Shown here: one piece after another, positions 57,133 through 64,000 of the stretch
How positions within the stretch are numbered: the stretch's first letter is position 1
How the letters are laid out: each line of letters opens with the position of its first letter
Position numbers and translations under genes: made by a program
The notes under the pieces: generated by a model
Told to the model about the DNA's origin: nothing
The model's database searches: none
Seen by the model: only the letters and a program-made list of their open reading frames with translations
Origin: Ricinus communis
Lineage: Eukaryota > Streptophyta > Magnoliopsida > Malpighiales > Euphorbiaceae
DNA: 64,000 nucleotides
Reading direction: 5' to 3'
Assembly (NCBI RefSeq): GCF_019578655.1
Contig: NC_063256.1
Location: forward strand, 29,002,342-29,066,341

Positions 57133-58942
57133 ATCTATTTATGCTTTTTGAATTTTTGGACATCTTTTATTTATGTAGTTATTTTTTTTAGTTAGATACT
57201 TCAATTTGTTTTTAGTTTGTTTTATTTTGAGAAGATTTTTGTTGAACCTTTTACTAAATGTTGCTTGGGATGTGTTCATTCTTGAGTTTTGCAGGAGTTA
57301 GCCTACTCGATGCTCATACGTAATTTTGAGGACTAACATATTTTGAAGTGTGAGAGCACACATCAAGGGCAGTATCCAGTAGACTATTTCTAGTTTTTAT
57401 CTCTTTATGTTGTTTTGTTTTTCTTTTAGTTTTCTAGTTTTTGTGGACTCCCATAATTTGCTTCCTTGTGCGTATTTTATCTTCCTTTTTGGAGTGCCTA
57501 CCTTATTTCACACTAAGGACAGTGTTTCACTCAAGTGTGGGGTAGGTACCTTAATTTTGTGCAGGTACCAATTTTGTTTCTACTGTTTTTATTTTGCTTT
57601 CATTTCCCTTATTGATTGAGTCCATTCATTCTTACTGTCCTTATCTTGAGTTTTGTTTTAATCAAGTAGTTGATAATTTCTCTCTTTTGAATGGATACCT
57701 GTATAGCTTTTATCGAATCTTGTTGAAAGAAGGCAATGACGAATCTCTTAATTTCAATCAAGCCAGGTAAAATTGGTGTTTTTCCTTATTTTTTTTTCAT
57801 TTTACTTTATCTTGGATATAGAACACTGTTAATACTGATGCTTATTAGATTGTTTGATTGTTTAAACTTTGGTTTAAGAATTCAGGCAAGTTTATCCCAC
57901 TCAAATGGTGAGGCTTTTATGCTCCTTCTATGTTTTATTAGTGAGCATTGTGTAGAATTTTTATTTCTAGAACTTGCTTTGTGATGGCTTTTGAGATTAC
58001 TTGAATTTTTGATAGTCATGAGATGATTTGGGCACTTAGGAATTACACAATTTGTCCAAAAGCCTAACCCTGTTTTTCCCTTAGTGAACCCATTTTGAGC
58101 CTTAGCCTTTTTCTTTCATTATAATTTACCTTTGACACTCATTTTATGACTTCTATGCATTTTACCATTCTTTCTACCATTGTTGCTGGAAATTATGTAT
58201 GTTTATGCTGCATTTCATTTTGGATCAATTTGCATATATTCACTAAGTTGCTAGATTTTTTGTAGATGCTCCCTTCGATCCAAATGGTACATATCGTTTT
58301 ACTACTTTTGATTGAGCATTGTATTACTTCATCCTGCGTTATCTGTTGTTGTAGGAGTAGTTAAAAAAAATTATATATATGTATAATTTTCTTTTAGTTC
58401 ATTTCGAGCATCATCTTATTATTAGAGCAACTTAGTGTTCAATTTTGGTACAACATTTGATCCTTGGCTATATTCTTGCATTACCTGCATAATTTTCCAG
58501 CAACTTTTAGATTACTTTCCATATTTCTCCATACCCTACCTTAACCCCATTACAACCTGGCTCAAGACCCTTTGATCATGTTTATTGACTATTTCACAGT
58601 AGTGGAGATCGGATCTATAAGCAAGCTTATGGTAATCACGTTTTTTGTACTTTTGCGTTGAGAGCTTGGCGATATTCTTTCACTTATATACACTTGTGTG
58701 TTTTGAGTGACATCTTGTAAGGCATGGTTCTCGAATTCTCAGTTTGGATGGTTTATCATTTTAATTTTAGCAGCTTTATTAACTTTGTTCTCTATCTCAA
58801 GGATTTAGTGATTTAGGGATTTTGAGGAAATTCGTCATGGAGTTTTGAGACTTGTTTTGAGCTAACCTCCTGTAAAGTATTTGATTGAGTTATTTGGTAT
58901 CTGTTTGAGGAGTGAGTTGTTGATTGCTTGAGGACAAGCAAA
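57133..58942 (+). other. Element V 3' non-coding region
   Basis: Same landmarks as in elements I and III: TCAAGTGTGGGGTAGGTA at 57531-57548, an A/T stretch near 58365-58392, then GCTTGAGGACAAGCAAACGC before the G-rich tract. No env-like sequence remains. Confidence 0.7.
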
Positions 58943-58962
58943 CGCTTAAGTGTGGGGTAGTT
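58943..58962 (+). promoter_or_regulatory. Polypurine-tract-like site of element V
   Basis: CGCTTAAGTGTGGGGTAGTT lies directly before the 3' LTR start at 58963. Its AAGTGTGGGGTAG core is repeated at 57533 in the same element and at 6996 in element I. Confidence 0.6.
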
Positions 58963-60327
58963 TGATGTAGATGATTCTATGCATATTTACTGACTGTTTA
59001 TTAGTCGATTATTCGTGTATTTGAGTCATATTTATTCTTGTTTGATCGCACTTTGGTATGTTTCTGAGTTTTTCAGGTTTTCGGACTCCTTGATAGGAAA
59101 TTAATTGATTTCCGGGCAGAAACCAAGCTATATGGATGATTTATGCATATTAGATGCTTGTCAGATTCGATTCCTTGATTGGCGCGCAATTCGAGGCATT
59201 TACACAGGCAATTGCACGGCCATGCACCTTTGCATGGACCGTTGCACGGGCTGTGGCACAGGTCGTGCATATTTGCATAGGCTATGGCACGGGCTAGGAC
59301 ACTTCTGCCTATAAGTAAGCGCATGCAAAATGAGAGAGGGTTCCGCTTCTGATTTCTAGACTTCTCTATGCGTGCGACCCCTCACTTCTACACCTTTATT
59401 CTTGACTTTTTGGGAGACCAACGTCAGTTCAAAGGATTGATTTGAGAGATTCAAGCAAAGATTAAAGGTTCTAGATGATTGATCGAGACATCCAAGATCC
59501 ATACTTGAGGCTGGTTTCAGAGTTGGTGCTTGCGACATTTCCACTCCGATTCGAGAGAAAAGGGGTTACATGTTCCATTTCCTTTTCTGTTGTTTATTTC
59601 CTTTTGTATTTGTTTCTTTCATTATGAGTAGCTAGGGTTGCCAAACCCATTGGGGTTCACCTTTGTTGATGGATTGTGCTTAACTATTAGATTTTTATTT
59701 GCCATTCTTGTAATCTTCTTATTTAGTAATAAAGTTTGATTCAGTTAATTTGAGACGTTGAATTAATTGTCTTTTGGGTTGTTTCTTAACATTGAGAAAT
59801 GCTTGTTACAACTGGAAATTGAATGGTAAGAACTGGTAGTTAACACTTAGAGATAAGGTTAATTCACTCGCCGGATTAAGAATTAACAACTCTTAATAGA
59901 TCTAAATCACGCTTAATGCTAATCTGTAATAATCTGATAGGAAGAGATTCCATTAGGTTAGTGCAGGTTTAGGAACTGGGTGAGCTCGAGAGAGGAGCCG
60001 AGTTCGATTCAGGATTTAGGCACGGGTAGCAATATTGGTAATTTATAAAATCAACCTTAAAATTCCATCACTTAGGTCCCTTCGGGTTTGCTTCTTTTGT
60101 TACAGTTGTCTTTCGATTGTCAGTTGCTGTTGTTCCTTTATTTGCATTCATAAGCATTAGTTAATTAATTTAGACTTCTCACACCTTATTTCAGACTAGA
60201 TAACATAGTGAACAATAGTAACTTTAGGTTCACCTGATCTCCAGAGATACGACCTGGATACTCACTAGTGCTAGGCCGCATCGATAAGTTTGCTGCCTTA
60301 GGTGCAGGTTGCATCAGTAGCCCATCA
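58963..60327 (+). repeat. Element V 3' LTR
   Basis: Starts TGATGTAGATG, ends CCCATCA, then GTGAG. It is 32 bp shorter than the 5' copy mainly because the GCACGGGCCGTGC repeats (59214-59296) are fewer and more diverged. Confidence 0.95.
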
Positions 60328-60825
60328 GTGAGAAATCAAGTTAGAAAATCAAACCCTAGCAAAATAATTCTCATTTGCCTATATAAATGTCTCAGCACGG
60401 CCGTGGTCAAGATCGTGCTAATCAGCACGGGCAGAGTGCAAGCCGTGCTGGACCTCCAAGTCTCGCAAATTAGGTCTTCTTCCTGGCCATGCCCTTGCCG
60501 GTGATGAGCCACCACGAGTTGTGATGAAGGCTGTGGTGGCCTCAGAAACTGTGCCAAAATGACACTCTTGAGGGTCAAGTGTTGATGGTTCAGCACGGCT
60601 AGAGTCCAGGCAGTGCTCAACCTTGAAATGGTAGCCCTTGTTCAATTTTGATGGATTTTGGTCCGTATTTGCACGTATTTCCCTCGACTACTGATAATGT
60701 CCATCGATAATCACCTAAAACATGAAAGAAACCAAAACACAGGTGATTCTGGCATAAAACTAGATAACTATGTACAAAAATTGAAGTAATTGGGCATATA
60801 AACATGTATAAAACGATGCACATCA

Positions 60826-61260
60826 GGACGCCATCTAAAGCATGGAATCAAGGCCTTCCCAAGAGAATCACAAAGGAGAATGGTATATCCAAGACCATGA
60901 ACTAAATGACTAATTCAATGGGCCCTACTTTGACCAAAGCCTTAAAGGTCCCATAAGCTTGCCTTTTCGATTCATCGTACACTCAAATGATAGTAGATGT
61001 GGGCTTCAGATCGGTTTTTCCCAGCCCATATTTACCTAGAAACCTTAAGGGGTAAATGTTGGCCCCTAACCTGTCGTCAACCATCAGGCACGATCTTCTT
61101 ATCCCTCTGACCATGGCCTCTATATACAGTGATTGGTTGTGTTCCCTTCCCTCGGGTGGCAACTCCTCATTCGTAAAGCTTATCACCTTAGTAGTCTCCT
61201 ACAGAGCTAAGACCAACTCCTGGGGGGTTGCCTCCACCGACACCACTATCTGATCTCCAC
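60826..61260 (-). pseudogene. Tat-like retrotransposon protease fragment
   Basis: Minus-strand reading from 61186 gives I-S-F-T-N-E-E-L-P-P-E-G, then a decayed active site (V-D-D-R-L-G-A), L-K-P-T-S-T-I-I, G-T-F-K-A-L-V-K-V-G-P-I-E near 60930 and L-L-G-K/R-P near 60855. This order is typical of the protease of Tat-type gag-pol. It is cut by the outer end of the element IV LTR at 60825, so element IV inserted here. Confidence 0.75.
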
Positions 61261-61856
61261 AGGGTGTCCACGTGCCTTGGCATCTTACGGCATGAATCCC
61301 GTCCCACCAGAAGCTAGGTATATCTTGAGTTCTTCCCACTATTTCTTTTTAAAAATCCACACATGAAACACTCAAAGAATATGCTAAAGGTTGAGAGAAA
61401 CAAGCAAAAACCAAAATTTTAGAATATGACAAATGATGGTGATGTCAAGACTTTTATATAGGTTGTTGGGACCCTCCTCACCTCGCGCGAGCTCAGAGGT
61501 GAACTCGCGGGAGCTCAGAGGTGAACTCGCGCGAGCTCGGATATGAATACGTGCGAGGACGGAGTTGACCTCACTCGAGGTTAGACCTGTCGCCGCATGA
61601 GTCCACTCCTAGCCCAGCCTAGCTCACTGCCCAAACATGTTCTAGTCCATTTCTAGTAAGACCTGTGGTCTTACCCTTCTAACCCCTGACCAAGCGCTGC
61701 CCTGAAGCCATTTTCCTCTTTTTTTTAGGTATCCTCTACCCGGCTGTGCATTGCTTCACTTCAGTCCATCTCCCTCCCTCCCGCAGCAAGGGGGCAAGAC
61801 GCAATCGCATCCTACCAATACAAATACCTCACTTCAAAGACTCAAGGGGCAAGCCT
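61261..61856. other. Non-coding stretch with short GC-rich repeats
   Basis: Three copies of a roughly 22-bp unit built on CTCGCGCGAGCTCAGAGGTG lie at about 61483-61546; both CTCGCGCGAG and GAGCTC are palindromic. The rest shows no recognisable feature, although an open plus-strand frame begins at 61746 and runs into the 33-bp repeats. Confidence 0.55.
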
Positions 61857-63510
61857 GCCCACCCTCAAGAAGACCATGGTATCGCATTGATGCACCACCA
61901 AGAAGATGCCGGTATCGCACCAACACACCCTCAAGAAAACACTGGCATAGTAGTGATGCATCCTTAGGAAGACATCGGTATTGCACCGACACACCCTCAA
62001 GGAGACGCTTGATGTGCCGCTATCCACACACAACAAAGTGCACCGGCCGTACCAAGTAATACAATGATGAATAAGAATATCGTTCTACTAGAGGCCTAAT
62101 TATAAGTATTACCTTCAATCATACACTAATTCTTAGCAATTATAATATAGTTTGGGGGTAATAATATGTAAAAGTAAAGCAGTCTTGAAAATAAAGATTA
62201 AAACAATTGGTAAACTTATCAAGGATAAAGCCTATTTAGGTAGTGAATCCCCCTAATAAGTTAAATATTTCATGAAACAAACAACAATTAATTCTAATCA
62301 ATACTTGAGTCGGCATTCCACAAAATTAGGTTTAAACCTTTCTCAAGTAATTAAACCCCTAATTCCTAAGAGGAGAGAGAGTGATCTCTTCTCAAACCCA
62401 CTCACTTAGCTCATGCTGTAAGATTAAGGAACTATTGAACCAAAGGGTCTTATAGATCTATCTCTAGTATCCCAATCAATCTTTAATCCTTAAGATGTGA
62501 TCAATTCATAAAAAGTTATTTCTAATCAGTTTATGAAAACAAATCCCAATCAATATAGATGATTAAGTAATCAAAAGGATAAACAACTCATAGAAAAGAT
62601 TAATTGCATTAACTTTAAATCAATCCTTACAAAACAAATTAGGGTTCGTTAAAACCCAAATAGTAAGAGAATTAGTTCCTAAAGATTACAATAAAGAGAT
62701 AAAGAGTATGGAAAGAAGATCTCAAATTATTCATGTAAGAGTAGAGTTGAAAATCTTCAATCTTGAATCTTGAATCTTGGAAGGTAATGAAGGAAATGAT
62801 GTTCATCCTTGAGAAATAACCAATCAAAACCCTAAAAAATGAAAGGAAAATGAAGTTTTTAAGTGTTTCTCTCTCTAGAAATAAAAATATGATGAAACTC
62901 TCTTAAAAGAACCCTAAAAGTTCCCTTAAATAGTATCTTTTATTGCACCACACGGGGGACACATGGGCACCATATGGCCATGTGGCATCCTTAACTCAAA
63001 AAATGCCCTTAAAATTATCCTCTAGGTCAACGGGAATATCACACGGGCATGTCCTCTTCCCATGTTGTGCCTTAAACAATTTGCCAATTTTTGCTACTCA
63101 CATGGGAAGCCCGCACGAGCGTGTGCTCCCCGTGTGACATATTCCTTAAATCTACCACTTTCTGAACTTTACAAGGGAAGGCCACAGGGGCAAGCTCTTC
63201 CCATGTGGAGCCCCTATGGTCTAAGTCCTAGTTAAATAAGTGTTTCTTGAGCTAACTTCCATGTATTTCGATGCCAAAACTTCTTCTTGTCTTGTAAGCT
63301 TTGCCAAGTACCTAAAAAGGACTGAAAAAAGAAACTCTAGCAAACAAATTAAACTCATTTTAAGGTAAAATCAAGATAAAGTAAGACTTAAAAGTAAGTG
63401 CTTCTAGCACTTATCAATGCTGGTATCGCACTATTGCACCCTCAAGAAGACGATAGTATTACGCTAACACACCCCTAAAAAATGACGGTATTGCACCGAC
63501 GTGCTGGAAT
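61857..63510 (+). repeat. 33-bp tandem repeat encoding an 11-residue motif, split by a solo LTR
   Basis: Diverged 33-bp units, about four and a half before 62009 and three after 63417. On the plus strand they read roughly H-P-Q-E-D-x-G-I-A-x-T in one frame, with occasional stops (62 kb copy: TAG near 61966). The 33-bp phase continues exactly across the insertion once the LTR and one duplication are removed. The parent protein is unknown to me. Confidence 0.8.
62010..63416 (-). mobile_element. Solo LTR in the 33-bp repeat, TSD ACGCT/ATGCT
   Basis: A 1407-bp unit. On the minus strand it starts TGATAAGTGCTAGAAGC and ends GCGGCACATCA, as in a common plant Ty3/gypsy LTR type. The flanking 5-mers are ACGCT (62005-62009) and ATGCT (63417-63421), differing by one C/T. 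CACACGGG and GCACGAGC wording near 62950-63120 recalls the CACGG motifs in other LTRs here. Confidence 0.85.
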
Positions 63511-63627
63511 AACCAAGTTATAGACTTTGAAACCTCCCACTCACTTACTTTGAGCGAACTCACGCTTTCCAAAAATGCTTTACAATAAATCATTTCTCTA
63601 AAAAGACTTCCTCCTTCAAAGTAGGGG
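63511..63627. other. Short spacer
   Basis: Unremarkable sequence between the 33-bp repeats and the second Tat-like LTR. Confidence 0.4.
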
Positions 63628-64000
63628 TATCAGCACCCATTTTCCGAATTTGGATATCGAGGGAATTACATAAAACCCAATGATGAAAGTTAATGTCTTT
63701 CTCTAGTCTTTGATATTGAGAAGAGGCAAATCTGAGAGAAGGATAAGATTAGTTGGACTTAAAATTACTTTTCTAGAATCAATTTGGACCCAATTGATAG
63801 AAAAAATTAAGTTTGAGAAGTAAAATGATAGTTTTCACAAGTTTAGGGATTAAATTATCAAAATTTTCAAAAATTCTGCTCCTTAGAGCCAATCGGCTCT
63901 ATGCACAATCGAGTCGGCTCTATACAGAGTCGATCGGCTGATTGGCCATTTTTCAAATTTTTACCCATTTTATATGTATTTTCGACCTACAATGCCAAAA
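63628..64000 (+). repeat. Start of a second Tat-like LTR, runs off the window
   Basis: TATCAGCACCCATTTTCCG and the following 330 bp match 41549-41880 at a diverged level, including the GATCGGCT cluster (63884-63945). The first dinucleotide is TA in place of TG. It is in the same orientation as the copy at 41549. Confidence 0.65.

Larger units (their letters stand above)
52888..60327 (+). mobile_element. Element V: complete gag-protease-only Athila-type element, TSD GTGAG
   Basis: A 7440-bp element with LTRs at both ends (1397 and 1365 bp) and perfect GTGAG duplications (52883-52887, 60328-60332). Between the LTRs are a decayed primer site, gag, protease and about 1.8 kb of non-coding sequence up to the G-rich tract. 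Reverse transcriptase, RNase H, integrase and env-like gene are all missing, so it could only have moved with proteins supplied in trans. The protease tail is shared with element I. Of elements III, IV and V only III and V are complete; V inserted into IV and is younger than it. Confidence 0.95.
44930..60825 (-). mobile_element. Element IV: Athila-type retrotransposon, 3'-truncated, host of nested insertions
   Basis: On the minus strand: LTR (60825 to 51901, interrupted by element V), primer site, gag from 51737 (interrupted by the solo LTR 48286-51222), protease, reverse transcriptase and part of RNase H, ending abruptly at about 44930. Integrase, the env-like gene and the other LTR are missing. 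The LTR matches that of element I and the solo LTR 48286-51222. Its outer end lies in a Tat-like protease fragment; no matching duplication can be tested because the other end is lost. Confidence 0.9.
51901..60825 (-). repeat. Element IV 5' LTR, split by element V
   Basis: The LTR occupies 60825-60328 and 52887-51901, about 1480 bp once element V and one GTGAG copy are removed. It starts TGATGTGCATC and ends with ATATCA before the primer site. The CACGG/CCGTG zone lies at about 60395-60615. Confidence 0.9.

Noticed and set aside
61857..63510. CRISPR-like array
   Set aside because: Units are contiguous 33-bp tandem copies without unique spacers, in a plant nuclear context.
41549..64000. One giant Tat element between the LTRs at 41549 and 63628
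   Set aside because: The coding fragments between them are in the opposite orientation and wrong order, and the right LTR end is outside the window, so duplications cannot be tested.

Overview
The window looks like repeat-rich, probably pericentromeric, DNA of a eudicot plant. One recognisable nuclear gene with introns (a chloroplast rhodanese-like protein of the STR14 type, 37056-38677) sits in a sea of LTR retrotransposons. I cannot name the genus from sequence alone. Most retrotransposon DNA belongs to the Athila clade of Ty3/gypsy. The evidence is an Athila-type gag, an aspartic protease with D-L-G-A, a reverse transcriptase with F-M-D-D, a tRNA-Asp-like primer site directly after the LTR, and a separate env-position ORF of the ATHILA ORF-1 type. 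LTRs of about 1.35-1.5 kb start TGAT and end ATCA.

Layout. 1-9847: element I (+), left end outside the window, gag and protease followed directly by the env-like region, then a truncated 3' LTR; a solo LTR (4492-5967) splits its env-like ORF. 9848-15261: element II (-), a different Athila-like family, truncated inside protease, with a solo LTR (12302-13753) in gag. 15262-16997: AT-rich DNA with a promoter-like block. 16998-29721: element III (+), a complete 12.7 kb copy with matching LTRs, TAGTT target-site duplications and an intact 513-residue env-like ORF, although gag-pol is full of frameshifts. 29722-36650: non-coding DNA with two more solo LTRs (31161-33210, chromovirus-like; 34246-35953, unclassified) and a degenerate repeat array. 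36650-38677: the rhodanese gene and its promoter. 38678-41548: AT-rich DNA with local duplications. 41549-44702: Tat-like LTR and an inverted gag fragment. 44930-60825: element IV (-), whose gag is split by a solo LTR (48286-51222) that itself contains another solo LTR (48889-50336), and whose LTR is split by complete element V (+, 52888-60327). 60826-64000: Tat-like protease fragment, a 33-bp coding-type tandem repeat split by a solo LTR (62010-63416), and the start of a second Tat-like LTR.

Nine insertions have 5-bp target-site duplications that I could read directly (eight perfect, one with a single C/T difference), so the order of insertion is recoverable. There are seven solo LTRs and two complete elements. 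Element V is complete at both ends yet encodes only gag and protease, and element I shares the same loss of RT-integrase, so both look like products of a non-autonomous lineage that would depend on an element III-like partner.

The most interesting pattern is in front of the env-like ORF. In both elements I and III a GC-rich block of CACGG/CCGTG palindromes is followed by a TATA box, then about 110 bp later by a GTAAGT splice donor, then by a pyrimidine-AG acceptor 5 nt before the env-like ATG. The palindrome-plus-TATA arrangement copies that of the LTR U3 region. This suggests, but does not prove, an internal promoter and a leader intron dedicated to the env-like gene.
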